A DNA stretch of 64,000 bases, taken from NCBI GenBank assembly GCA_045866275.1, contig BAAFRX010000005.1, forward strand, positions 52,659-116,658, in the 5' to 3' direction. Shown in pieces: positions 44,827-53,446 of this stretch. The notes beneath the pieces are model-generated. The model was not told the origin of the DNA and did no database searches. It saw only the letters and a program-made list of their open reading frames with translations. Within the stretch, counting starts at the first letter, position 1; each line of letters opens with the position of its first letter. The translations under genes were made by a program, and so were the position numbers. This DNA is from Sideroxyarcus sp045866275 (lineage in GTDB: Bacteria > Pseudomonadota > Gammaproteobacteria > Burkholderiales > Gallionellaceae).

Positions 44827-45930
44827 TCATTCGTGCGTTTTGGCAGAACAATAACCCACGATCTCCAGCCCGAAGCCGGCCATGCTCGGCATCTTGCGCG
44901 GCGTTCCGATCAGGCACATCTTGCCGACGCCGACATCGCGCAGGATTTGCGCGCCGATGCCGTAACTTTTCGAATCCCACTTGTGCGGGGCGTGCGTGGC
45001 GGCCTGCTCCAGCGCGCGCGCGCGCAGGTTGGCGGAAGTCTCGTCCTGGTGCATCAACACCAGCACGCCGCACGAAGCCGCGCCGATCTGGCGCAGGGCG
45101 TCATGCACGCTGACGCTCCCGCTGTAGCTGCTGTGCTCCATGAAATCCATCACGGATACCGGTTCGTGCACGCGCACCAGCGTCTCGAACTGCGGGTCGA
45201 TCTCGCCGCGCACCAGCGCCAGATGGGTGCGCTGCGTGCTCCGGTCGGCATACACGAACAATTCGAATTCACCGTAGGCGGTCTGAATGCTGCGATGCCC
45301 GACGCGCTCGACCAGCGTCTCGTTATGGGAGCGGTATTCGATCAGGTCGGAGATGGTGCCGATCTTGAGGCCATGCTGCTGCGCAAACGGGATCAGGTCG
45401 GGCATGCGCGCCATCTCGCCGTCCTCTTTCAATATCTCGCAGATCACCGCGGCGGGGGTTAGTCCGGCCAGTTGTGCCAGATCGCAGCCGGCTTCGGTAT
45501 GCCCGGCGCGCACCAGCACGCCGCCCTCGCGCGCCATCAGCGGGAAGATGTGGCCGGGTTGCACGATGTCTTGCGGCCTCGCATCCTTGTTCGCGGCGGC
45601 GAGGATGGTGCGAGCGCGGTCGGCCGCGGAGATGCCGGTGGTGACACCGCTGGCTGCCTCGATGCTCAAGGTGAAATTGGTGGCCAACGGCAGACCGTTC
45701 TCGCGCACCATCAACGGCAGGTCGAGTTGTTTGCAATGCGGTTGCGTCAGCGTCAGACAGATCAGGCCGCGACCGTGCCTCGCCATGAAGTTGACCATTT
45801 CCGGCGTGGCGAATTCGGCCGCGAACACCAGGTCGCCCTCGTTCTCGCGATCCTCCTCGTCCACCAGCACGACCATGCGCCCGGCGCGTATCTCTTCGAT
45901 GATCTCGTGGATCGGTGCGACGTCTGTCAT
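44827..45930 (-). CDS. ribB: 3,4-dihydroxy-2-butanone 4-phosphate synthase with degenerate GTP cyclohydrolase II domain
   Basis: 367 residues. The N-terminal RibB domain (1-~200) is intact: VVLVDEEDRENEGDLVFAAEFAT, HGRGLICLTLT, TNFTLSIEAASGVTTGISAADRA (seen as ASGVTTGISAADRA), QPGHIFPLMAREGGVLVRAGHTEAGCDLA. The C-terminal domain has the RibA fold, but the zinc site is gone: the region that should contain C-x10-C-x-C reads RVHEPVSVMDFMEHSSYSGS, with no cysteine. GTP cyclohydrolase II activity is therefore not expected, and a separate RibA must exist elsewhere. This pattern is known in other betaproteobacteria. Confidence 0.94.
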   Translation of the reverse strand: MTDVAPIHEIIEEIRAGRMVVLVDEEDRENEGDLVFAAEFATPEMVNFMARHGRGLICLTLTQPHCKQLDLPLMVRENGLPLATNFTLSIEAASGVTTGISAADRARTILAAANKDARPQDIVQPGHIFPLMAREGGVLVRAGHTEAGCDLAQLAGLTPAAVICEILKEDGEMARMPDLIPFAQQHGLKIGTISDLIEYRSHNETLVERVGHRSIQTAYGEFELFVYADRSTQRTHLALVRGEIDPQFETLVRVHEPVSVMDFMEHSSYSGSVSVHDALRQIGAASCGVLVLMHQDETSANLRARALEQAATHAPHKWDSKSYGIGAQILRDVGVGKMCLIGTPRKMPSMAGFGLEIVGYCSAKTHE

Positions 45931-45954
45931 CCTGGGAACCTCTGTTGGACGGGG

Positions 45955-46065
45955 TGGAGTGTGCGGTTATGGGAGTGCAGTGCAAGGCGCAACGACGCGG
46001 AATGGTCGTTCCATTCCAAGGAGTTGCAACGCCGCCATGCGCCGCCAGAACCGTGCAATCCGCCG
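45955..46065. repeat. Large imperfect inverted repeat (MITE-like) in the rib operon
   Basis: The centre is GGAATGG-TCGTT-CCATTCC (45999-46017). The arms extend about 45 bases each with roughly two-thirds matching (left GCGGTTATGGGAGTGCA, right complement CACGGTTCTGGCGGCGCA). It fills half of the 237-base gap between ribE and ribB. I see no FMN-riboswitch core there. Confidence 0.65.
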
Positions 46066-46167
46066 CGTAGCGTACTCACGCTTTTAGTGAAAAGATAAAA
46101 CATCAGAAAAATCATTTTTGTCATTGCCTCGTGCGTTTCAATCAGCGGTCAACCGGGGTTCCCAGGA

Positions 46168-46773
46168 TCATGGCTTCTGTTCTTTCTCTGCCTGCATCAT
46201 GCGTTCCACATAGCGCGCGATCAGGTCGATCTCCAGATTCACGCGCTTACCTTTTTCCAGTTCGTTCAGTGTCGTCACTTCCAGCGTGTGCGGGATCAGG
46301 TTCACCTCGAACGCTTCGCCCGCCACATGGTTCACCGTCAGGCTCACGCCGTTGAGGGTGATGGAGCCTTTCACGGCGATGTATTTGGCGAGCGCCTGCG
46401 GCGCCTTCACCACCAGACGCCAGCTTTCTCCGATGTCGTTGAACGCCACCACCTCGCCCACGCCGTCCACATGGCCGCTGACCAGATGGCCGCCGATGCG
46501 GTCGGACAGACGCATCGCTTTTTCCAGGTTCACGTGCGCGCCCTGCCTGTCCAGACCGGTCGTGCAATCCAGCGTCTCGCGCGAGACATCGACCGTGAAA
46601 TCGTTGCCGTCAACCGCGATCACCGTCAGGCACACGCCGTTCACCGCGATGCTGTCGCCCAGCTTCACATCGTCCATCCCCAGCATTTCGGTCGCCACGG
46701 TCAGGCGCAAGCCCCCCGCACGATCCTGCACGGATTTAATCAGACCGGCATCGGCAATGATTCCACTAAACAT
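46168..46773 (-). CDS. ribE: Riboflavin synthase (alpha subunit)
   Basis: 201 residues made of two lumazine-binding barrels. Repeat 1: MFSGIIADAGLI, GDSIAVNGVCLTV, DVSRETLDCT, VNLEKAMRLSDRIGGHLVSGHVDG. Repeat 2: GSITLNGVSLTVNHV, FEVNLIPHTLEVTTL, VNLEIDLIARYVERM. It dismutates two lumazines to riboflavin. It overlaps ribD by 8 bases at its start and is followed by the large inverted repeat. Confidence 0.96.
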   Translation of the reverse strand: MFSGIIADAGLIKSVQDRAGGLRLTVATEMLGMDDVKLGDSIAVNGVCLTVIAVDGNDFTVDVSRETLDCTTGLDRQGAHVNLEKAMRLSDRIGGHLVSGHVDGVGEVVAFNDIGESWRLVVKAPQALAKYIAVKGSITLNGVSLTVNHVAGEAFEVNLIPHTLEVTTLNELEKGKRVNLEIDLIARYVERMMQAEKEQKP

Positions 46774-47854
46774 GTTTTACTTTCGCTGTAATTCGCAGGT
46801 CCTGCCCCACATGACGCACCTCTTGCCAAACCAGCTCCACCCGCTGCTCCAGTTGCGTCAGCACGCCCAGGTTTGCCATGCCGCGCGCCGCATCGCCCAG
46901 CAGTTGCGGGGCCAGATACAGCAGCACTTCATCCACCAGACCGGCCTGCAGCAGCGCGCCGTTCAGCGTCCTGCCCGCCTCCAACAGCACCTCGTTGATC
47001 CCGCGCCGCGCCAGTTCGCGCAGCACGCCGGGCAGATCGACCTGCCCGGCCGCATCGGCCAGCCGCAGCACTTCCGCGCCCTGTCGTTCCAGTGTTGCCT
47101 GTCTGGCCGCATCCTGCGATGCGGTACAGACCAGCACCTTGCCGCTTTGCAGCATGCGCGCCGAAGGCGGCATGCGCAGCGCACTGTCCAGCACCACGCG
47201 CAGCGGTTGCCGCCCGGTTGCGATGCGCACATTCAGTTGCGGATCATCCGCCAGTACCGTGCCGATGCCGGTCAGCACCGCGCAGGAACGCGCGCGCCAG
47301 TGTTGCACGTCCTGCCGCGCCGCCGCGCCGGTGATCCATTGGCTCGTTCCATTCTCCAGCGCGGTGCGCCCGTCCAGGCTGGCGGCGATCTTGCTGCGCA
47401 CGAAAGGCATTCCGCGCGTCATGCGCGAGACGAAGCCGATGTTCAGTTCGAGCGCCGCCGCTTCCATTAGACCGCATTCGACTGTGATCCCTGCCGCGCG
47501 CAAACGGGCGATGCCTTGCCCGGCAACTTGCGGATTGGGGTCCTGCATCGCGCACACCACGCGCGCCACGCCGACTGCGATCAGCGCATCGGCGCAGGGC
47601 GGCGTGCGCCCGTGATGGCTGCACGGTTCCAGCGTCACATAAGCCGTCGCGCCGCGCGCTGCATGGCCGGCAGCGCGCAAGGCATGCACCTCGGCATGCG
47701 GCTCACCGGCTCGAACGTGCCAGCCTTCGCCGATATTCTTGCCGCCCTCGACCAGCACGCAGCCGACGCGCGGATTGGGCGAAGTCGTGTTGAGGCCGTG
47801 CGCCGCCAGTCGCAGGGCATGCGCCATCCAGCGGCTGTCGGCGGCGTCTGCCAT
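46766..47854 (-). CDS. ribD: Bifunctional riboflavin deaminase-reductase
   Basis: 362 residues. Deaminase half (1-~145): SPNPRVGCVLVEGG, GEPHAEVHALRAAG with the His-Ala-Glu zinc motif, and TLEPCSHHGRTPPCADALI. Reductase half (~146-362): RGMPFVRSKIAASLDGRTAL, SQWITGAAARQDVQHWRA, LVEAGRTLNG-like LLEAGRTLNGALL. It converts the pyrimidine from GTP cyclohydrolase II in two steps. The start abuts the nrdR stop by one base. Confidence 0.96.
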   Translation of the reverse strand: MADAADSRWMAHALRLAAHGLNTTSPNPRVGCVLVEGGKNIGEGWHVRAGEPHAEVHALRAAGHAARGATAYVTLEPCSHHGRTPPCADALIAVGVARVVCAMQDPNPQVAGQGIARLRAAGITVECGLMEAAALELNIGFVSRMTRGMPFVRSKIAASLDGRTALENGTSQWITGAAARQDVQHWRARSCAVLTGIGTVLADDPQLNVRIATGRQPLRVVLDSALRMPPSARMLQSGKVLVCTASQDAARQATLERQGAEVLRLADAAGQVDLPGVLRELARRGINEVLLEAGRTLNGALLQAGLVDEVLLYLAPQLLGDAARGMANLGVLTQLEQRVELVWQEVRHVGQDLRITAKVKHV

Positions 47855-48330
47855 CAGTCCGTCTTGCGCCGGCGGGTCGAGGGCTTGCGCACCGCGTCCA
47901 CGGCATCGGTGAAATCGTCCACGTCCTGAAAACTTTTATACACCGAGGCGAAGCGGATATAGGCGACCTTGTCCAGCTTCAGCAATTCCTTCATCACCAG
48001 CTCGCCGATCTGGCGCGAACCGATCTCGCGCTCGCCGAACGCGAACACCTTCTGCGTGACATGATCGATGGCCGCATCCACCATCTCGGTGGATACCGGG
48101 CGTTTGTGCAGCGCCCGCTTGAAACTGGTGCGCAACTTGTCCGGGTCGAACTCGCTGCGCATGCCGTTCTGCTTCACCACCTGCGGCATGCGCAGCTCCA
48201 CGATCTCGTAGGTGGTGAAACGTTTGTCGCACGAAACGCAGCGGCGGCGGCGGCGGATGCTGTCGCCCTCGTCGCTCTCGCGCGTGTCCACCACTTGCGT
48301 GACGGGATGTTTGCAGAACGGGCACTTCAT
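47854..48330 (-). CDS. nrdR: Transcriptional repressor NrdR
   Basis: 158 residues. The zinc ribbon is CPFC (3-6) with VVDTRESDEGDSIRRRRRC (seen up to RRRRC) and CVSCDKRFTTYE. The ATP-cone domain (about 50-140) includes VVKQNGMRSEFDPDKL and RPVSTEMVDAAIDHV. It represses ribonucleotide reductase genes in response to dATP/ATP. The usual glyA-nrdR-ribD neighbourhood. Confidence 0.97.
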   Translation of the reverse strand: MKCPFCKHPVTQVVDTRESDEGDSIRRRRRCVSCDKRFTTYEIVELRMPQVVKQNGMRSEFDPDKLRTSFKRALHKRPVSTEMVDAAIDHVTQKVFAFGEREIGSRQIGELVMKELLKLDKVAYIRFASVYKSFQDVDDFTDAVDAVRKPSTRRRKTD

Positions 48331-48400
48331 GGGATTTTGGAATCAGGATTCAGACGCTGGAAAGGATTTCCGCCAGCGCCCCAATCCAGATTCCTGGTTC

Positions 48401-49645
48401 CTAGCCATACACCGGGAACTGGGTGGTCAGCTTCTTCACTTCGCCGGCCACGCGCGCAATCACGGCCTCGTCGTTCGGCGCGTCCAGCACGTCGGCCACC
48501 AGATGCGCCAGTTGCTCCGCCTCCAGTTCCTTGAACCCGCGCGTGGTCATCGCCGGACTGCCGATGCGGATGCCGGAGGTGACGAAGGGTTTCTGCGGAT
48601 CGTTGGGAATGGCGTTCTTGTTGACCGTGATGTGGGCGCGACCCAGCGCCGCTTCGGCGTCCTTGCCGGTGATGTGCTTGGCCTGCAGATCGACGAGGAA
48701 CACATGACTGTCGGTGCGCCCGGAAACGATCCGCAACCCGCGTTCGGTCAGCACTTTGGCCATCACGCGCGCGTTGTCCACCACCTGTTTCTGATAGGCC
48801 TTGAACTCCTTGCTCGCCGCTTCCTTGAACGCCACGGCCTTGGCCGCGATGACGTGCATCAGCGGGCCGCCCTGGAGGCCGGGAAAGATCGCCGAATTCA
48901 GTGCTTTCTCGTGCTCCGCCTTGGCCATGATGATGCCGCCGCGCGGGCCGCGCAGGGTCTTGTGGGTGGTGGTGGTGACGAAGTCGGCGATGCCGACCGG
49001 GCTCGGATAGACGCCCGCCGCCACCAGCCCGGCGTAGTGCGCCATGTCCACAAAAAGATAGGCGCCGACGCTGTCGGCGATCTCGCGGAAGCGTTTCCAG
49101 TCCATCACCAGCGAATAGGCCGAAGCGCCGGCCACGATCATCTTCGGCTTGTGTTCGTTCGCCAGTTTCTGCACCTGGTCGTAATCGATCTCTTCCTGGT
49201 CGTTCAGACCGTACTGCACCGCGTGGTACAGCTTGCCACTGATATTCACCGAGGCGCCGTGGGTCAAATGGCCGCCGTGCGCCAGGCTCATGCCGAGAAT
49301 GGTATCACCGGGTTTCAGGACGGAAACATAAACCCCCTGGTTGGCCTGCGAACCGGAGTGCGGCTGCACGTTGACATACTCCGCGCCAAACAGTGCCTTG
49401 GCGCGATCGATCGCGAGCTGTTCCGCGACATCCACGAATTCGCAGCCGCCGTAGTAGCGCTTGCCGGGATACCCCTCGGCATACTTGTTGGTGAGCTGGC
49501 TGCCCTGCGCTTCCATCACCGCCGGGCTGGTGTAGTTTTCCGAGGCGATCAGCTCGATATGATCTTCCTGACGGGCGTTTTCTTTTTGAATCGCATCCCA
49601 CAGATCGGGATCGACGACGGCGAGGGTATTTTTACGCGAGAACAT
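48401..49645 (-). CDS. glyA: Serine hydroxymethyltransferase
   Basis: 414 residues, PLP enzyme interconverting serine and glycine with one-carbon transfer to tetrahydrofolate. Motifs: ELIASENYTSPAVMEAQGS, KYAEGYPGKRYYGGCE, GDTILGMSLAHGGHLTHGA and VTTTTHKTLRGPRGG with the Schiff-base lysine. Complete at both ends. The 70-base gap to nrdR holds no clear terminator, so co-transcription is possible. Confidence 0.97.
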   Translation of the reverse strand: MFSRKNTLAVVDPDLWDAIQKENARQEDHIELIASENYTSPAVMEAQGSQLTNKYAEGYPGKRYYGGCEFVDVAEQLAIDRAKALFGAEYVNVQPHSGSQANQGVYVSVLKPGDTILGMSLAHGGHLTHGASVNISGKLYHAVQYGLNDQEEIDYDQVQKLANEHKPKMIVAGASAYSLVMDWKRFREIADSVGAYLFVDMAHYAGLVAAGVYPSPVGIADFVTTTTHKTLRGPRGGIIMAKAEHEKALNSAIFPGLQGGPLMHVIAAKAVAFKEAASKEFKAYQKQVVDNARVMAKVLTERGLRIVSGRTDSHVFLVDLQAKHITGKDAEAALGRAHITVNKNAIPNDPQKPFVTSGIRIGSPAMTTRGFKELEAEQLAHLVADVLDAPNDEAVIARVAGEVKKLTTQFPVYG

Positions 49646-49753
49646 GACAAGCCTTCCAAATTAAGGGGGAAACGGAAAAGGGCGCGCATTTTATCATGGA
49701 ACGAACCCCTCAACTCCGGGCAAGAAATGGGCGATAACCCAACCTTCACAGTG

Positions 49754-51001
49754 CTATTGGCGATCGGACAGCGCGTGCTGTTTGATGAACGTGTCGACCG
49801 CATTTATGCGCGCTTTGCGCACTTGGTCTGCGATGAGGCTTTTGTCGGCGCAGGCACGGGCGATGTCGCCTGCGTTCACGGCTTGCGCGGCGCGGGCGCA
49901 TTCCAGCATGTAGGGAGATTGCGGGTAAGCGTCGTTCTCGTGGCCGGTGCGGCCATGGGCATCGGATTCGCAGGTTTGCAAAATCAAGCCGAAGCGTTCC
50001 GGTTTGCGCCACAGGTCACAGTGGTCGAATAGCTTGACGAGGGTGTCGGCGCGCAGTTCGCGCACCTTGTGTACGTGACTGTGGTATTGCGCCACCAGCA
50101 AGGCGAGGTCGCGGCACTCGCCAGGCACGCGCAGGCGCGCACACAGTTTTTTCAGCAGATCGACACTGCGCTGCTCGTGGCCGATATGGCGCGGCAGGGT
50201 GTCTTGCGGCGTGGCGGCCTTGCCGAGGTCATGGCCGAGTGCGGCAAAGCGCACTTCGAGCGATCGCTCCAGTTTCGCGGTATCGTCCAGCACCATCATC
50301 ACGTGCACGCCGCAGTCGATTTCGGGATGGTAGTGCGCCGGTTGCGGCACGCCGAACAGACCGTCCACTTCCGGCAATATTTTTTTCAGCGCGCCGCATT
50401 CGCGCAGGGTGAGAAAGAAACGCGAGGGCTGTTGCTCCATCAGGCCTCGCGCCAGTTCCTGCCACACGCGCTCGGCCACCAGCGCATCCACTTCGCCGTT
50501 GTCCACCATCTTGCGCATCAGCGCCAGCGTCTCCGGCGCGAAGCTGAAGCCGAAGCGCGCGGCGAAGCGCGCACCGCGCAGGATACGCACGGGGTCTTCG
50601 GCGAAGGCTTCGCTCACATGGCGCAACACGCCCGCTTTCAGATCGGCCTGGCCGCCGTAGGGGTCGATCAGGTTCCCGTCGGCGTCCTCGGCGATGGCGT
50701 TGACGGTGAAGTCGCGGCGCAGCAAGTCCTGCTCCAGCGAGACGTCGGGTGAAGCGTAGATGTTGAAACCCTTGTAGCCGGCGGCGGTTTTGCGCTCGGT
50801 GCGCGCCAGCGCGTATTCCTCATGCGTTTCAGGATGCAGAAACACCGGGAAGTCGCTGCCGACCGGCTTGAAACCGCGCGCCGCCATCGCTTCCGGCGTG
50901 CTGCCCACCACCACCCAGTCGTGGTCCTGCACCGGCAGTCCGAGCAGGCGGTCGCGCACCGCGCCGCCGACGCAATAGATTTTCAGGCCACTATCTTTCA
51001 T
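49754..51001 (-). CDS. cca: Multifunctional CCA-adding tRNA nucleotidyltransferase
   Basis: 415 residues. The N-terminal class II nucleotidyltransferase has IYCVGGAVRDRLLGLP, HDWVVVGSTPEAM, the template Arg region RTERKTAAGYKGF and RRDFTVNAIAEDADG. The C-terminal HD domain (HLGKAA-like DLGKAATPQDTLPRH) carries phosphohydrolase activity in the long gammaproteobacterial/betaproteobacterial form. The start MKDSG is chosen over an ATG four codons upstream. It overlaps the slt stop by 11 bases, so both are probably in one transcript. Confidence 0.95.
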   Translation of the reverse strand: MKDSGLKIYCVGGAVRDRLLGLPVQDHDWVVVGSTPEAMAARGFKPVGSDFPVFLHPETHEEYALARTERKTAAGYKGFNIYASPDVSLEQDLLRRDFTVNAIAEDADGNLIDPYGGQADLKAGVLRHVSEAFAEDPVRILRGARFAARFGFSFAPETLALMRKMVDNGEVDALVAERVWQELARGLMEQQPSRFFLTLRECGALKKILPEVDGLFGVPQPAHYHPEIDCGVHVMMVLDDTAKLERSLEVRFAALGHDLGKAATPQDTLPRHIGHEQRSVDLLKKLCARLRVPGECRDLALLVAQYHSHVHKVRELRADTLVKLFDHCDLWRKPERFGLILQTCESDAHGRTGHENDAYPQSPYMLECARAAQAVNAGDIARACADKSLIADQVRKARINAVDTFIKQHALSDRQ

Positions 51002-52919
51002 CGGCGGCAACATCGGGCGTTTTGCTGTCGATCACCCCCAGTCGCTGCTTGAGCGATTCCGACCGTTGCCCGAACAGCTTTGCGTAATAGAGCGTGTTGC
51101 TCATCACTTTCCGCACATAGTCGCGGGTCTCGTCGAAAGGAATGGTCTCGATGTAAATCGCGCCTTCCAGGGGCCGGCTGGCGCGCCATTTGCGCGCGCG
51201 CGTCGGGCCCGCGTTGTAGGCTGCGGAGGCCAGCACCGGGCTGTCGTCGAAGCGGCTGTACACATTTTTCATGTAATAGGTGCCCAGGCGCAGGTTCATG
51301 TCGAGCTGGTGGATCATGCCCTTGCGATAGCCTTTCAGGCCGAGACGCCGCGCAGCCCAGCGTGCCGTTTCCGGCATCACCTGCATCAATCCGGCAGCAC
51401 CGTCTTCTGATTTCGCATGGGTCGCAAAGCGGCTTTCCTGCCGCATCAGGCCATACACCCAGGCCTCTTCCAGCGCGTGTTCCTGCAACGGCGATTGCAA
51501 TGCCTCGCGGTAGGGCGCGGGATATCGCAGATTGAAATCATGCAGCTCGACCGTGCGCATGGCGGCATTGATCGAGCGGTCATACATTTCGTTGCGTTGG
51601 GCGACCGCGGCGGCGGCCAGCAGTTCGCGATCGTCCAGCCCGCGCAGCGCCCAGTCCCATTCTTTCGCCGCCTCCACGCGCAGCCCCAGCCGATAAAGCA
51701 AAATGGTGCGTTGCACCTCCGGTCGTGCCTGCATCGCTGCCACCGCCTGCTCTGTGGGCTCGTATTTCACCTCTGCCATGCCAGAGTCCGGCGCTATGCC
51801 CAGTTCGTCCGCCGCCAACTGGCCGTAATAGTGATACTCATGGCTGAGCGGAACGAACAGCGCCTGCGCTTCGGCGGCCAGTCCCAGCGCCTGGAACGCG
51901 CGCGCCTTCCAGTAGCGCCACGCCGCTTCATTCTGCTGCTGCGGCGACATCGCCTCGATGCCGATCCGCACTTCGGGCCAGTTTTCCACGCGCAAGGCGG
52001 CACGCACCCGCCACGCCAACTGCTTTTCGTTCAGTTCGGCATCGCCGGCCGCCTCATACCAGCCCAACGCCCGCTCGTCATGCTCCAGCGCTGCCGCATA
52101 ACCGAGCAGGGCAAACGCATACTGGCGCTCGCCTGGCGTGAACTCTGCAACGATGTGTTGCCATTCGGCATGCGCCAGATTGACCGAGCGCCGCGCCAAT
52201 CGTTGCAGGGCAAACAGCGCCACCGCACGACGGCCATCGCCGGCAGACACAAACGAAGTCTTGTGCAAGTATTGTTGCGGATTGCGTGCCGCCGCATCCA
52301 GCTCGGCAACCGGCCAGCGTTGGGCTGCAGTCAGGTAACGATTCAGCTTTTTTGCCTGAGTCAACTTGCCCGCCTCAAGCATTGACCGCATGCGCTGCTG
52401 GACATTGTCTGGTGTGATGAATCCGCGCTGCATGGCCGCCTCGAACAGCGGCAGACAATTTTCGGCCTGCGCAACATCCGTAAACCACAAAGCACGCGCG
52501 CCAAGCAGCGCCTGGTCTTCATCTTCCCGGCGCTGCCACTGCAAGGCATGACAGGTGAGCTCCGCATCCGTCTCGACCAGATTGGGATACTCCGAGGCAA
52601 ACTCAGCCCAGCGTTGCTGTTTGGCCATCCGCTTCAACCATTCGCCCCGGAATTGGTCGATGACCGGCGTGTCTTCCTCACGCGCGAAAAATGCGCGGAT
52701 GAGTGTGCTGTCGGGATCGTCCCAACGCAGGCGCAAACGGTAATACGTCACATAAGGCTCGAATGGAGAATCCTGCAAACGCTGCGCAATCACGCTCAAT
52801 TTATCCTCTTGCGCATTGACGAATGCGGCGCGTGCGGCCATGAAATCCTCCGCCTCGCCCGCCCAGGCCAGCATCGGCAACAACAGCAGCAGAAATTTGA
52901 GCAACGGCATGATGGACAT
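50991..52919 (-). CDS. slt: Soluble lytic murein transglycosylase (Slt70-like)
   Basis: About 642 residues. The signal peptide region MPLLKFLLLLLPMLAWA is followed by a long helical solenoid (U-domain, ~25-450) and a C-terminal SLT domain. The latter has EEAWVYGLMRQESRF with the catalytic Glu, SEDGAAGLMQVMPETA, NLRLGTYYMKNV and LASAAYNAGPTRARKWR. It releases anhydromuropeptides during peptidoglycan turnover. Two nearby ATGs (52919 and 52910) are possible, and the longer frame upstream lacks support. It is divergent from the first Asn-Pro-Cys protein gene. Confidence 0.94.
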   Translation of the reverse strand: MSIMPLLKFLLLLLPMLAWAGEAEDFMAARAAFVNAQEDKLSVIAQRLQDSPFEPYVTYYRLRLRWDDPDSTLIRAFFAREEDTPVIDQFRGEWLKRMAKQQRWAEFASEYPNLVETDAELTCHALQWQRREDEDQALLGARALWFTDVAQAENCLPLFEAAMQRGFITPDNVQQRMRSMLEAGKLTQAKKLNRYLTAAQRWPVAELDAAARNPQQYLHKTSFVSAGDGRRAVALFALQRLARRSVNLAHAEWQHIVAEFTPGERQYAFALLGYAAALEHDERALGWYEAAGDAELNEKQLAWRVRAALRVENWPEVRIGIEAMSPQQQNEAAWRYWKARAFQALGLAAEAQALFVPLSHEYHYYGQLAADELGIAPDSGMAEVKYEPTEQAVAAMQARPEVQRTILLYRLGLRVEAAKEWDWALRGLDDRELLAAAAVAQRNEMYDRSINAAMRTVELHDFNLRYPAPYREALQSPLQEHALEEAWVYGLMRQESRFATHAKSEDGAAGLMQVMPETARWAARRLGLKGYRKGMIHQLDMNLRLGTYYMKNVYSRFDDSPVLASAAYNAGPTRARKWRASRPLEGAIYIETIPFDETRDYVRKVMSNTLYYAKLFGQRSESLKQRLGVIDSKTPDVAADER

Positions 52920-53125
52920 GGAGGAATGTGCTTCGTTGAAGCATAGCACACGGCAAAATTGGTTCGACCGACGCGGTGGCCACCTGCCAGTTTTGAAAAT
53001 ACCCGCCGGACCGCTCCCGGCGCAGCATCTAAAAAGATTCCCGAGCCTGTAAGATGCCCTGAACTGGCACGACCAAGGCCTGCATCCGCCATTTCGGCCA
53101 TGCCACTCAACCAAGGAGAAACACC

Positions 53126-53446
53126 ATGAATTTCAATCAGATCGCCAAAACCCTGCTGTCTTCCGGCGCTTTGGCCGCCGCAATGAGCGGTGCCGCCATG
53201 GCTGCTCCTTGTGGCGCCAATCCTTGTGCCGCCCGTTCGCACAAGAGCGCCACCACCAATCCCTGCGCCGGTAAAAATCCGTGCGAAGGGAAAAACCCCT
53301 GTATGGCCAAGCATCCGTGCGGCGCCAAGCAAAAGAAACATAAGTCAAATCCGTGTGCAGCCAAGAACCCCTGTGCCGCCAAGAATCCCTGTGCCGGGAA
53401 GAACCCCTGCGCCATGAAAAACCCCTGCGCCGGAAAGAAGTGGTAA
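53126..53446 (+). CDS. Exported Asn-Pro-Cys repeat protein 1 (cysteine/lysine-rich)
   Basis: 106 residues, preceded by AAGGAG. The signal peptide MNFNQIAKTLLSSGALAAA ends at AMA, and the mature protein is almost entirely hexads of the type NPCAAK or NPCAGK: nine NPC and one HPC, 11 cysteines in all, with Lys at most sixth positions. No other domain is present. Similar leader and repeats appear in the cytochrome at 57400-58167, so the two are related. I recognise no characterised family. Evenly spaced thiols plus Lys suggest soft-metal binding or a structural disulfide polymer, which is inference. The next gene may begin at a GTG overlapping its stop. Confidence 0.85.
   Translation: MNFNQIAKTLLSSGALAAAMSGAAMAAPCGANPCAARSHKSATTNPCAGKNPCEGKNPCMAKHPCGAKQKKHKSNPCAAKNPCAAKNPCAGKNPCAMKNPCAGKKW

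Noticed and set aside
45931..46167. FMN riboswitch upstream of ribB
   Set aside because: The conserved RFN sequence blocks are not visible on either strand; a simple inverted repeat occupies the space.
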